64,000 bases of DNA, taken from contig NC_050098.1 of NCBI RefSeq assembly GCF_902167145.1, positions 36,264,501-36,328,500 on the forward strand, in the 5' to 3' direction. A program made the position numbers and the translations under genes. Numbering within the stretch: the stretch's first letter is position 1; every line of letters starts with the position of its first letter. The notes below the pieces were generated by a model. The model did no database searches. It was not told where the DNA came from and saw only the letters and a program-made list of their open reading frames with translations. Of this stretch, positions 44,672 to 57,336 are shown in pieces. The stretch comes from Zea mays (taxonomy: Eukaryota > Streptophyta > Magnoliopsida > Poales > Poaceae).

Positions 44672-44958
44672 AACTCCACCTCAACGTGGATTATGGGTGA
44701 TCGGCAAATCACCGATACCACGAGATAAATCTCGGTGTCATTCTCTTCACTCTTTGCTTATTACTTTGCAAGTAGTTAGTAATTTGTGTATTGTCTATCA
44801 TTTGTAGTATTGCCATAATTGTTCATCATTTTTTTGCTTGCCTATCATAGATAGGAATTTATATCTTTTGTTGTATTGGTTAAATTTCTCTAATCTCTTT
44901 GATTTTAGTTAAAACCATCTATTCATCCCCCTCTAGCTGGTGTCCTAGATCCTACAAG

Positions 44959-44970
44959 TGGTATCAAAGC
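44959..44970 (+). promoter_or_regulatory. Primer-binding site of the second copia element
   Basis: TGGTATCAAAGC, two bases after the LTR end, fits an initiator Met-tRNA complement. Confidence 0.8.
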
Positions 44971-45018
44971 TTTGGACTCCATTGTTTGTGGATTTAACCT
45001 TCCCGGAGTTAGACAAAA

Positions 45019-46962
45019 TGGCTAGTGACAACAATGTGCACATTGGGAAGCCATCGCATTTTGATGGGAACAATTATGACTATTGAAAAATAAGAATGTC
45101 AATGCATCTTAAATCTATGGGAGGGAAGGTTTGGTCTATTGTCAGAGATGGATTTGTTGTATTGAAGCAAGATGAACCATCACCTAGTGACAATGAAAAT
45201 GTTTTAACCAATGATCAAGCCATGAATGTGTTTTATGATGCTCTAGACATAAATGAGTTCAACCGTATCAAGAATCTCACAAGCGCTCATGAGATTTGGA
45301 CTAAGCTAATGGAAATTCATGAAGGAACTACAATTGTGAAGAGTGTAGAGTTATATGTATGCAAGGGAAAATTTGAGCAATTTCTCATCAAAGAAGATGA
45401 AAGTGTGTCTGACATGTTTAACCGGTTAAATGAAATAGTAAATGAACTCAAGGGACTTGGTTTTAATGCACCAGATGTGGATTTCACTCATAAATTTCTT
45501 AGATCTCTTCCAGGGAAATATGACACTATTATGATCATGTTAGTAAGAAGTGATTTGACCACTACTTCTCCAACCTAAGTATTGGGATAAATTCTTACTC
45601 AAGATATATTAAAAAATTCTTAAGCCGAGGCTATGAGTTTGGCTAAGAAAGTGAAAGGTGAATCAATAGCTATCAAAGCTAAAGCTTCCAAGGCAATTGA
45701 AAAGGAAGAAAGTGAAGATGAAGGAAATGGAAGTGAGAGCGATGAGGAGTTGGCTCTCTTTGTGAAGAAATTCAACAAATTCATGAGGAAGAAGGGTCAA
45801 CCTAGAAGAGGCCAAACATCAAGAAGAAATGCTTTTAATGATAGAAAGTGTTTTGAGTGTGGGGAACCTGGTCACATTACCATGAATTGTCCAAGCAAGA
45901 AGAATAAGGGCAAAGATGGAGATGATAAAAAGAAGAAGAAATTTTATCACAAGAAGAAGGATGGCAAAGCCTATCTAGTTGAATGGGACTCGGATGCTAG
46001 CTCAGATGATGATGATGATTCCTAATCCAAACTAAATGTCGGAATCGCTATCAAGGAGGATGCTTCACTCTTCTCATCTCCTCACTGTCTCAGGGAAAAA
46101 GGTGATGCTAAGGTAAAAATCATAACCGGTTTAAATGATGTAGATGATGATGATGATGTTGATGATCTTGACGATGATGGATATTCATATGATGTTCTTG
46201 TTAGAATGTTGGTTGAGGCTGATGACTACATGAACAAAGAAAAAGAAAAATTTAGGACCTTGAAGGAATTATACAAAAACCTTCAAGTGTCTTTTGAGGA
46301 GCTCAAGACCTCCCACGACAATCTAAAAGAGAGTTGTTAGAAGCTTGTGGAGGCTCAAAACTAATCTAATGTGCATGAAGTTGTGGTGGTCACCGAGGAT
46401 GTTGGAGTCACTTGTGACTTACTTGATAGTTCTACAAGTGAACTACAACCTACTAGCTTTATTTGTGATAAATGCAAAATTTCTCTTATGAGTGATAATA
46501 TTGCTTGTGTTGAATCACAAATCATTATTCAGAATGAAGCCTTAGTAGGGAAAGTAAATGCTCTAACTCATGACCTAGAGAAGGCCTATGGTAGAAAGGC
46601 TAAGTTGGATTTTATATTGGGAAGTCAACGGTGCTCACTTAATCGTGAGGGTCTTGGATATGTTCCTAAGAAAGGCAAGAATGCTTTTGTGAAGCAAAAG
46701 ACCATGTTTGTGAAAGAATGTGACAAGGTGTCATAAGTTCCACAAGAAGGGACATATCAAGAAGAATTGTCCTAAATTCAATAATGTATCCTCATCTTGT
46801 TTTGAGCATTGTTATGTTCTTTCACATAATGCAAAAGGTGTTTATGCTAAATTTGTTAGCACTTCAATTGTTGGTAGCAAAAAGAAAGCCATTTGGGTGC
46901 CAAAGACCTTGGTCACTAACATCCAAGGACCCAAACAAATTTGGGTACCTAAAAGAGATTGA
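45019..46962 (+). pseudogene. gag: Gag remnant of the second copia element
   Basis: The ATG at 45019 opens MASDNNVHIGKPSHFDGNNY, a copia Gag start. TGA at 45084-45086 follows where Trp is usual. The frame then goes on through FYDALDINEFNRIKNLTSAH and FLRSLPGKYDTIM, with TAA codons at 45576 and nearby. It continues to a zinc knuckle (CFECGEPGHITMNCP at about 45858-45902) and a Lys/Asp-rich part. Further stops at 46023 and 46338 precede a C-terminal region with DKCKISLMSDNIACVESQ and the final WVPK-type motif near 46935. The layout is that of a Sirevirus Gag with a long tail. It cannot give a full protein. Confidence 0.85.
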
Positions 46963-46971
46963 TTTCCTTTT

Positions 46972-49900
46972 GTAGGTAAACTACAAGGCGGGAGGGAACC
47001 ATTGGGTGTTGGATAGTGGTTGCACTCAACACATGACTGATGATATGAGGATGTTCACCCAAATGAGTGAGGAAGGTTGTTCAAATTATGATAGCACCAC
47101 ATTTGGAGATAATCACAAAGGAAAGGTTAAAGGTTTGGGTAAAATCGCTATCTCAAATGACCATTCCATATCAAATGTACTTTTAGTTGAATCTCTAAAC
47201 TACAACTTGCTATCCATAGTTCAACTATGTGATTTAGGTTTTAGTTGCAATTTCACTGTTGATGATGTTCTCATCTCTAGCGTTGATGGTAGCAATCTCA
47301 TGTTTAAAGGCATTAGATATGAAAATCTTTATCTTGTTGATTTTTCATCTAATGAGGCAAAGCTTACAACTTGTCTATTTTCTAAGGCTTCACTAGGATG
47401 GTTATGGCATAGGGGACTTGGTCATGTTGGTATGATACAATTGAACCAATTAACCAAGCATGACTTAGAACAAATTTTGTAGTTCATGTCTAGCCAGGAA
47501 GAAAGTGGCAAATGCTCATCCATACAAGAGTAAAATGTCAACTCATAGGCCATTGGAATTACTTCACATGGATCTCTTTGGATCAACATCTTTTGTGAGT
47601 ATTGGTGGTAATTTTTATTGCCTCGTAATTGTGGATGGTTATTCTAGATTCACTTGGGTTTATTTTCTTCAGGATAAATCAAATGTGTTTGAAACAATTA
47701 AGTTATTTGCTATATTGGTTCAAAATCAATTTGAATTTGACATCAAGAAAGTTAGAAGTGACAATGGGTCGGGATTCAAAAATGCTATAATTGATGAATA
47801 TTGTGATGACAAGAGTATAAAACACAAATTTTCTTGCAAGTGTACACCAGAACAAAATGGAATTGTTGAAAGGAAGAATAGGACTCTTATTGATATGACT
47901 AGGTCTATGCTAGCGGAATATAATGTGTCAGACTCTTATTGAGCCGAAGCCATAAACACCGCTTGTCATGCATCAAATAGGCTATATTGTCACAAGCTCT
48001 TAAAGAAGACTCCTTATGAATTGCTTATTGGTAGAAAGCCAAATATTTCTTGTTTTAGAGTGTTCGACTGCAAATTCTATATTTTAAGGAAAGGTAGTCG
48101 GCTCTCTATATTTAAGAAGATATGTGATGAGGGCTTTCTTCTTGGGTATTCATCAAATAGCAAGGCATATAGAGTTTTCAACAAAACTCATGGTATTATT
48201 GAAGAATCATATGATGTTGAGTTTGATGAAACAAATGGATCTCAAGGTGAAAATGATAACCTTGATGATGTTGGTGGAATCCAATTAAGAAATGCTATGG
48301 AAACTATGGCTACTGGTGAAATAAAGCCAAAGGAAGAAGATGATGATAGTGTGGTTGTCATTCCATCCTCTTCAACTCTAAATGAGGAAACTCACCAAAG
48401 CCAACAAAATGATGAAGTTGAGGATAATCATGTTCAAAATATCTCAAGTCAATCGGTCCCTTCTCAAGCTTCAACTAGTAATTCTCAATTTGCATCAAGA
48501 ATTCATCATTCAATTGTAAAGGATTACCCGGTAAATCAAATTGTGGGTGATATTAGTAAGGGTGTTCAAACTCGCTCTCGTATTGCTTCATTTTGTGAAC
48601 ATTTCTCTTTTGTGTCTTGTATTGAACCTAACCATGTATATGAATCTCTACTAGATGTTGATTGAGTAAATGCAATGCATGAGTAATTAAATAACTTTAC
48701 CCGTAATGAAGTTTGGGAGCTTATTGAGGGACCAAAGAACCACAATGTTATTGGTACCAAATGGTTGTTTCGAAACAAGCATAATGAAGATGGTTTGGTA
48801 GTAAGAAACAAGCCAAGAATAGTGGCACAAGATTATACTCATGTAGAAGGATTGGATTTTGGTGAGACATTTGCTCCCGTGGCAAGATTAGAAGCTATTC
48901 GAATTCTCCTTGCTTATGCTTGTGCCCACAACATCAAACTTTATCAAATGGATGCAAAGAGTGCCTTCTTAAATGGTAAGATTAGTAAAGTAGTGTATGT
49001 GGAGCAAACTCTCGGTTTTGAAGATCCCAAAATACCTAACCACGTGTTCAAGTTTTTTAAAGCTCTCTATGGGTTTAAGCAAGCTCCGCGCGTTTGGTAT
49101 GAAAGGCTTATTGATTTTTTGCCTTCCAAAGACTTCAAAATTAGGAAGGTTGACACTACTCTATTCACTAAAATAATTGGTAAGTATTTATTTGTTTGTC
49201 AAATTTATGTTGACGATATTATTTTTGGTTCAACTAACGAGTCATTTTATGAGTAGTTTGGCAAAATGGTGTCAAAGGAATTTGAAATGTCTATGATAGG
49301 AGAATTGAGCTTCTTTCTCGGTCTTCAAATTAAGCTATTGAAAGATGGAATCTTTGTAAGTCAATCTAAATATTTGAAGGACATGCTCAAGAAGTTTGGC
49401 TTAGAAAATGCAAAGTCAATCAAGACTCCTATGGCTACAAAAGGTCATCTGATTTGGATGAGGGAGGTACAATTGTTGATCAAAAACCTTTTCATTCAAT
49501 AATTGTTAGCTTGCTTTACATTACCGCATCTAGGCCCGATGTTATGTTTAGTGTTTGTATGTGTGCTCGGTTTCAAGCTTCACCTAGAGAGGTTCACTTG
49601 AAAGCCGTGAAAAGAATTTTAAGATACTTAAAGCATGCCCCCAATATTGAACTATGGTATCCCAAAGGTGCTTAGTTTGAATTAATTGGATATTTAGATT
49701 TAGATTATACGGGGTACAAAGTTGATAGGAAGAGCACCTCTCGGTGTTGTCAATTTCTTGGGAGGTCTCTTGTTTCATGGTCCTCTAAGAAAAATTTGGT
49801 CGCTCTCTCTACCGCTGAGACGGAATATATTTCAGCCCGAAATTGTTGTGCTCAATTATTATGGATTAAGCAAACTCTATTGGGCTATGGAATTGCCTTC

Positions 49901-50155
49901 AAAAATGTTCCTATTATGTGTGATAATGAGAGTGTGGTGAAATTGGCTACTAATTCGGTCCAACACTCTAGAACAAAACATATTGATATAAAACATCACT
50001 TCTTACGAGATCATGTTGGAAAAATGCATATCTCTATTTATTCTATTGCGATGAATGATCAATTAGCGGATATATTCACAAAACCATTGGATGAAATAAG
50101 ATTTTGCAAGTTGCAAAGTAAAATGAATGTTATTGATCTCTCAAATATTGCTTGA
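46972..50155 (+). pseudogene. pol: Pol remnant of the second copia element
   Basis: Domains are in copia order. Protease (LDSGCTQHMTDDM) is near 47009 and the pre-integrase segment (WLWHRGLGHVGM) near 47400. Integrase (LHMDLFGSTSF, VRSDNGSGF, EQNGIVERKNRT) is at 47555-47890, reverse transcriptase ([11 protein letters not shown]) near 49208 and RNase H (STAETEY, IMCDNESVV, HIDIKHHFLRDH) at 49680-50050. Frame changes fall between 47482 and 47505 and near 49450. Stops lie at 47940, 48663, 48684, 49254 and 49673. The catalytic YVDD is kept, unlike in the younger Opie/Ji-like copy. Confidence 0.88.
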
Positions 50156-50438
50156 AGTTGAGTACACATAAATAGCATGGTACTTGTGCTCTAGAATGTC
50201 TTTCTAAGTTATTTATTAGCAATTTTAATGAATTTTTTATTCTTATATAATTCTATTCAATTTATGTGAAAACTTTAATCATGCAATTATATTATGTATA
50301 TATGCATGCATACTAATCCTTGGAATAGTCAAAATGTCCATATTCGAGCAAAGAACCCATTTTGAAATTTGAGATAAAAAACCAGGGAGAAATGAGAAAT
50401 CTGAGTATCAGACCATGACCGTCCGGTCAGTGACCGTG
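50156..50438 (+). other. 3' noncoding region of the second copia element
   Basis: No gene is visible. The AT-rich stretch ends in the GACCGTCCGGTC motif and is broken by the Tekay-like insertion. CCGTG (50434-50438) is the likely left target duplication. Confidence 0.6.
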
Positions 50439-53400
50439 TGTCACACCCGGTTCCAGGGGGTAGAACCAAGCGCATACCATATGTTGACGTCACAAGTGTA
50501 ATATATCAAAAGACAATGCAATAAAGGTGTAAAGAGAGTATAAAACTTTATTACATCATCTGAAACATTGTGTCTTAAACAAGTATCACATCAAAGTTAA
50601 GCGGGAATAAACAACTAGGCAATCTTCCACAGGAAGTTGACCGGCGCATCGTTAGACTTAGAATTCTTCGTCGATAAATTCCCCATCAAAGTCTCCAACA
50701 TCACCCTCTGATCAAAATATTAGCAAGGGTGAGCTCACTTATGGTCGGGGCTCAGCAAGTGGGGGAAAATTAATGCAGGTATAACAAGGTGAGGCTAAGG
50801 TTGAGCAGTAAGCATTTTAGTTGGTCAACATTTTATTATCAACACCTGTCTTACTAATAAGAGTGAATCCCAAATATCCCAATTAAACAAAGGAATATGA
50901 ATATAACAAAAACACTTAAGTGAAACCACTTAAGCAAATTATTGGCAGATCATCGAATCTCAATTTATGTCCATCTTTAAGTTCAATTATCATGTGAGGA
51001 GTCCAGGTCGCTCATAACCGGGAGCACGGCTGATATATCAGTTTTACACTCTGCAGAGGTGGTACAACTTTACCCACAAGCCATGTATCCCATCTAGCCC
51101 GGGTTGATCGGACCCTTAGACACTGCCGAGGTGAATGGCTAGGGATCCATTATGAGGTTTTCACAAAATACACTTAATACGAAGCAACCCGCTAAGGTTT
51201 CTAAGACGATGGTGGTGGCCCCCTGGGTGAAGTACCTTAGCCAAGAATACGACCCCATGTTAACGTGGGCTGCCAGCACCTACCGCTCCCCCTCTTGCCC
51301 ATCTTTCAGGTAAGGTTGCTAGGCACTAAGCATATAAAGCTAATTACCAAAGCCAGAGCCATGATAGCACTCGTGGTTGCACTGTTATCCTGGGTGGTCA
51401 CTCCATGTTCCAATTAAATTTGTAATAATGTTATCTTTAACCATCGGGTTAATGCCATAATTGCCAATTAAATCCTTGGAACGTTAAAACCAATTAATGA
51501 GTGACATTAAGAAATCATTAAGTTGAGCGGTAGCACAAATTCTTGCACAGCTTAATAATTTTCCTAGGTTAAACAAGGAATACAGGTAGTAAATCTAGGA
51601 AAATTCTTAATTAGGTTACCCCATCAAATTATGCAATATATCAAAAGGTAAACATTATTATATGCAATGAATAGGTACAAACAGAATATGCAGAGGGAGA
51701 ATCCACTTGCCTTGCTCAACAACGTCTTGCGGGTCGTCCCCGAACGAGTTCGGATTCTCTACCACACAGTCCGCTTCTATTATAGTCGCACATCGCACAT
51801 ACAAGAATAAAGTATACACCCATAAGTAAACATACACCATTACATAATCATACACCATTACATGCACATTAACACGTCACACTAATCACATTTTAATTAC
51901 GTACTAATCGCGTAAATACTTATTAATTTAATTATAGCTATTAATGTGAATCCTAATGGTGAATTTAGGAGTGGGTGCAATAAATATAATTTTAACTAAT
52001 ATTAATCTACTTTAACACCATCAATGAAATTAAATAATACTTATTATCTTTTAATACTAATAAATAAATTAATACCTTTTATTACTTTTAACACAAATTA
52101 GTTAGTATGACCAAAAATGAATCTAATAATATTAATATTCTAAAAGTCTACACAAATTGGAAATTGGATTTTTTTATAAAACAAGTGAGGATATTTTTAC
52201 ATAAACTAATATTTTGTTTAGTCTAAAAAAAATCTAAATGCTCAATTTGCGAACAAGATTATTTAACTAGCACAAATCTATTTTCCATCTACTAATGATA
52301 TTTTCTCTTTTCTTTCCAAAAGAAGATATTAATAATAGGATAAATCATCTAACAATCCTATTTTATTCATATGACTTGAGTTCTATACCATTTTTCTAAT
52401 CCATCAAAAATGCACCTATAATTCTCCAATTAGTTTCAAAAATTTGCCGTGACCAAAATTGACTATCAATTCTTATCTAGTATTTTTATCACCAACATAC
52501 GACTATTAAATCTACGTCATATTTCTCTAAACCAAAATCAACACGTCGATTAACATGGAATAACACGGTGCACTACTAATCGTATATTTTTAACAAATTC
52601 CGTAGCGCACACAAATACATAAATTGGAATCACATGTGTTCATATTACAACAAACAAACTATACAGCACATGAATTGAATCGAAAGCACTTTATAAAACA
52701 CATAAAATAAATTTGGGTCGCCAACAACCTCGGGTTCATGCGTGTGACGGGGACGGATCGACGGGTTTCGGCCGGACGGAGTGCGGGGCTCGACTACGGA
52801 CGGCGAGTGTGTTGCTCCGGTGAACTCCGGCGACGAACGGTACACTCCGGCGAACTACGGCGACGAACGACGAGCGAGCGAGTGCGAGGAATGGGAGAGA
52901 GTTCAGGTAGGGAGGATAGGAGAGAGAGCTCTGCGTTCAATTTATAGAGAAGGGAGAGGAGAGGGAGGGTCGGCCAGGGAGGGAACGGTCGGCGTTTAAC
53001 TCCAATACACTGCTTAATGGCGTCGGTTTCCAGGGGAGAAATAATGGGAGGAGGAAGGAGGAGTTGAAGCTCCATTAACGGCGAGAAATCGAATGGACGC
53101 GCGGTGCATGGGGCTTGGGCGATTCGGCTTCGGCGCGGGCGGAACATCGGGTCGGGCACGGCTTCGATCGCGGTGGCCTCGGTCGCTCGGCGCGGGTCTT
53201 GCTCGGTCGCTCGGCGCGGACGTCGAGCCGGGGCGTCGCGCCTGGCGCGCAGAAGCAGAGGCCGGGGCGGCTCACTCGGCGGCTGCGTAGACACGCAGGG
53301 CGCGTGGTCCGTCGCGGGGCATCGGGCGCGTCTTGGCCGGGCGGCTGCGCGCGGCTACGCGCTCGGCTGGGGTCGCGGGCAGAGGGCGCGGCGCGCTTGG

Positions 53401-53871
53401 GAGAGAGAGAAGTGAGGGAGAGAGAGAGAGGTGAGGGAGAGAGAGAGTGGGAGAGAGAATTGAGGGAGGCGGCGGCGGCTGTGAAGTCCTCAGGGACGCA
53501 CGCGGCATTAGGCTAGGGTTTGGGGTCTTGGGCCCCTAGTGGGCCGGTTAGTGTAGGATTTGGTTTTTTTTTAAATTCCGAAATTCATTTTTAAAGAACT
53601 CTAAAAATCATAAAAAATTCACCAAAATTATTTATAAACAAAATACCTATTTTTAGACTAATAATTATTATTTTTCTTTATTATTGTTTAGTTACTAGGA
53701 TTTCTTTTTCAAGGGAAATTAATAACAATCATCCGAGAATCAAGCAAGCGCATAGAAAGAAAATGATCAAAATGCAAATAAATAAATAATTAAACACTTA
53801 AAAAATTATTATCCTAATTAATATAATAACTAAATTCATTATTTTTATTTGATGGCTTTTGTGGTGTTACA
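50439..53871 (-). repeat. 3' LTR of the Tekay-like element
   Basis: On the minus strand it runs from TGTAACACCACAAAAG to CCGGGTGTGACA, 3,433 bp. The promoter motif CTATAAATTGAACGC is near 52933-52946. GC-rich sequence with GAGAGA runs (53090-53470) lies upstream of it and yields spurious ORFs on both strands. The AT-rich part at 51880-52640 has no gene. It lacks 27 bp present in the other LTR near 59893-59919, between short ATATGT repeats. Confidence 0.93.
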
Positions 53872-53890
53872 AACCTACCCCTCTTAAAAA
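53872..53890 (-). promoter_or_regulatory. Polypurine tract of the Tekay-like element
   Basis: The minus strand reads TTTTTAAGAGGGGTAGGTT directly before the LTR start TGTAACACC. Confidence 0.85.
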
Positions 53891-53907
53891 GAATCTCGTC
53901 CTCGAGA

Positions 53908-56900
53908 TTAAGAAACTTCCGAGAATAACTGGGGAAATTCTGCTCTGAGTTCATCTTCTCTTTCCCAAGTGGCCTCATCTTCCGAATGATGACTCCACTG
54001 AACTTTGCACATGTTAATGACTTTACTCCGCGTAATTCTGCGAGATGTTTCCAAAATTTTGACTGGATACTCCGAATAAGTCAAATCCTCATTCACATTC
54101 AGTTCTTCCATGGATAGCTGTTCCTCTGGTACTCTCAAGCACTTCTTGAGTTGTGATACGTGAAATACGTCATGCACATCTGATAGTCTATCGGGTAGCT
54201 CTAACTGGTAGGCTACTTTGCCTTTTCTTTCCAAAATCTTGAATGGGCCAATATAGCGAGGTGATAATTTTCCTTTAACCTTAAACCTTTTCATTCCTCT
54301 CATCGGTGAAACTTTAAGGTAGACAAAGTCTCCTACTTCAAACATCAACTCTCTTCTTCTATTATCAGCATAGCTTTTCTGTCTTGACTGGGCTGTCTTC
54401 AAATTTTCTCTGATAATCTGCACTTGCTTTTCGGCCTCTTGGAGTATTTCTGGTCCAAATACTTGACTTTCTCCAGTCTGATTCCAATAAAGCGGTGTTC
54501 TACACTTTCGTCCATATAGTGCTTCAAACGGTGCCATTTTGAGACTTGCTTGATAACTGTTGTTATACGAAAATTCTGCATAAGGCAAACTTTTATCCCA
54601 GCTTCTACCATGCTTTAGAGCGCAAGCTCTTAGCATATCTTCCAACACTTGGTTTGTTCTTTCCGTTTGCCCATCTGTTTGAGGATGATAAGCTGAACTA
54701 AAGTTTAGCTTGGTATCCATGGACTCATGAAGTCTTTTCCAAAAGCGCGAGGTGAACTGGGTTCCTCGATCTGATACGATCTTTTTCGGTACTCCATGCA
54801 AACAAACAATCCTCGACATGTACAACTCTGCTAACTGGGCTCCCGAGTGAGTTGTCTTTACAGGTATAAAGTGTGCTACTTTAGTTAACCTGTCTACTAT
54901 GACCCATATTGAATCATAGCCATCTCGAGTACGAGGTAGTCCAACTATGAAATCCATACTGATTTCTTCCCATTTCCATTCCGGTACCTTGAGAGGTTGT
55001 AGCAATCCTGCTGGTCTTTGGTGTTCAGCTTTAACTCGCTGACACACGTCACATACTGCAACATGAGTAGCAACATCTCTTTTCAAACCGTACCACCAAT
55101 ACTTTTCCTTAAGATCCTGGTACATCTTTGTGCTTCCAGGGTGAATAGAGTAAGCTGAATCATGAGCTTCTCTCAAAATAAGTTGGCGTAAGTGCTCGAT
55201 TTCCGGTACACAGATTCTCTTCTTAAACCATACTGTGCCTTGTTCATCTTTCGTGAAATCCGGGGCTTTTCCCAAACTAATCAAAGTTTTAATTTCCTTA
55301 ATCTTCTCATCGGACTCTTGTCCTTTACAAATCTCTTATTCCAAAGTAGATTCGACTTCCATCACCGTTGCTTCTACATTATTGAGAAATCCAAGGTTAA
55401 GTCGTTCCATTTCCCAGCATAATTCTTGTGACACCAAATGAGTAGTAACGTTGTTCACTTGACCCTTACGGCTCAAAGCATCAGCTACTACATTTGCTTT
55501 TCCGGGGTGATATTGTATCTCCAAATCATAGTCTTTAATCAACTCAAGCCATCTTCTCTGTCTGAGGTTGAGTTCCTTCTGAGTGAATATATATTTCAAG
55601 CTTTTGTGATCCGTGAAGATTTTGCACTTGTTTCCAATCATATAGTGCCTCCAAATCTTCAAAGCATGCACTACGGCAGCTAGTTCCAAATCATCCGTAG
55701 GATAATTCTTCTCATGTTTCCTCAACTGTCTTGAAGCATAAGCAATCACCTTTCCTTCTTGCATTAGCACACATCCAAGTCCAAGGTGTGATGCATCGCA
55801 ATACACATCAAATCCCTTGTGGATGTCTGGCATTACCAGTATTGGTGCGGTGGTTAACCTCTTCTTGAGTTCCTCAAAACACTTCTGGCAAGCTTCATCC
55901 CATTTGAACTCTTTGCCTTTCTCCAGTAGAGAGGTAAGAGGCTTCACTAACTTGGAAAAACCTTCAATAAATCTTCTATAGTATCCTGCTAATCCAAGAA
56001 AACTTCTGATCTTGGACGCATCTTTGGGTTGCTTCCAATTTAGTATTTCACTTATCTTTCCTGGGTCCACTTTAATTCCACCATCGGTAACAATATGCCC
56101 TAAGAAAGCAACTTCTTTCAACCAAAAATCACACTTCGAGAATTTTGCGTACAGTTGGTTGTCATGAAGCTTTTGTAGGACTAGCCTTAGATGATCTTCG
56201 TGTGTTTCTTCATTCGGAGAATATATCAGTATGTCGTCAATGAATACGACCACAAACTGATCCAGATATTCCATGAATACTTTATTCATCAAGTTCATGA
56301 AGTATGCTGGTGCATTAGTCAGTCCAAACGACATGACCAAAAACTCATATAATCCATATCTCGTCGTGAAGGCTGTCTTCGGTACATCTTCTACTCGAAT
56401 CTTTAACTGATGATATCCCGATCTCAGATCTATCTTCGAGAATATCTTAGCTCCCTTCATTTGATCGAATAAATCTTCAATCCGAGGTAACGGGTATTTA
56501 TTCTTGATGGTTACTTCATTCAAACTTCTATAATCAACGCACATTCTCCTCGAACCATCCTTCTTGTTCACAAATAGCACCGGGGCTCCCCAAGGGGATG
56601 AACTTGGGCGAATAAAACCTTTTTCTAGTAATTCTTCTATTTGTTTCTTCAGTTCTACTAAATCTTTGACATCCATTCTATAAGGTCTTTTCGAGATAGG
56701 TGCGGTTCCAGGTACTAATTCAATAGAAAACTCTATATCACGGTCAGGTGGCATACCTGGTAATTCCTCCGGAAATACGTCTGGGTATTCGCACACTACT
56801 TTGATATTTTCCAAGGGCTTTTCTTCCAAGTGATTGATCACTGTCTTCCCTTTTTCATCTGTTGACTTGTCTATGTTGACTTGGATTCTTTCACCTTGAG

Positions 56901-57336
56901 GACTTGTCAACGTAATTGTTCCGTTGGCACACCGTATCACTCCATCACAACTTTTCAACCAGTTGCATCCAAGAATCACATCAATCCCGTTGGATCCTAG
57001 GACCACTGGGTCGACTGTAAAATCTATTCCTTGAATCTTGATATTAACATGAGGGCATGAGTGTGTGGCCTTCATGTCACCACCCGGTGAACTAATGTGT
57101 AATATTCTCTTCAGAGGGTACTTAGGTATGTTATGTTTTTCCACAAATGACTCAGTTATAAATGAATGTGATGCTCCAGAGTCAAATAAAACTGATGCAG
57201 GTATGGAGTTAACAAGGAACATACCATACACAATGTCGGCATCCTCAGGCACTGATTCCGCAGTGACGTGATTGACCCTTCCTCGGCTCTGGTTCTGCGG
57301 AGTCTTGTTCTGAGCAGATCCACGAGCGGGGGTGCT
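53908..57336 (-). pseudogene. pol: Pol of the Tekay-like chromovirus, one internal stop
   Basis: One minus-strand frame continues from gag. Protease ([10 protein letters not shown]) comes first, then reverse transcriptase ([29 protein letters not shown]) and RNase H ([28 protein letters not shown]). A TAA at 55336-55338 interrupts just after MEVESTLE. The same frame then gives the integrase: an HHCC finger (CDVCQRVKAEHQ), ISMDFIVGL, IVSDRGTQF and GQTERTNQVL, then a C-terminal chromodomain-like segment (WSHHSEDEATWERE). The chromodomain places it in the Del/Tekay group. The premature stop would release a product without integrase, so this copy is probably not autonomous. Confidence 0.9.

Larger units (their letters stand above)
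42102..44956 (+). repeat. 5' LTR of the second copia element, split by a solo LTR
   Basis: From GGCCCCTTAGTGG to CCTACA, less the 1274-bp solo LTR and its duplicated target, about 1.58 kb remains. A TATA motif, GTTATAAATAG, is at 42964-42974. Its first bases may be missing, because the 5' boundary coincides with the end of copy A. Confidence 0.75.
42102..50438 (+). mobile_element. Decayed Sirevirus-type copia element (second copia), 3' part outside the window
   Basis: An LTR ending CCTACA at 44956, a Met-tRNA-type primer site, gag and pol remnants and a 3' noncoding stretch form a copia element in plus orientation. Many stops and two or more frame changes show it is older than the Opie/Ji-like element. 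Its 5' edge is masked by Grande-like copy A, which abuts it at 42101. The Tekay-like element interrupts it at 50438, so its 3' LTR lies beyond the right edge. Confidence 0.85.

Noticed and set aside
44957..44972. tRNA-like match near the copia LTR end
   Set aside because: Only a primer-binding site complement of a tRNA 3' end, not a tRNA gene. The same applies at 25703 and 59831.
51880..52640. AT-rich stretch as a possible replication origin or matrix attachment site
   Set aside because: It is ordinary LTR sequence of the Tekay-like element, repeated at 61310-62018. No specific motif supports the idea.
53075..53516. Arg/Ala-rich ORFs in several frames
   Set aside because: GC-rich and GA-repeat sequence inside the Tekay-like LTR; overlapping frames on both strands and no family match.
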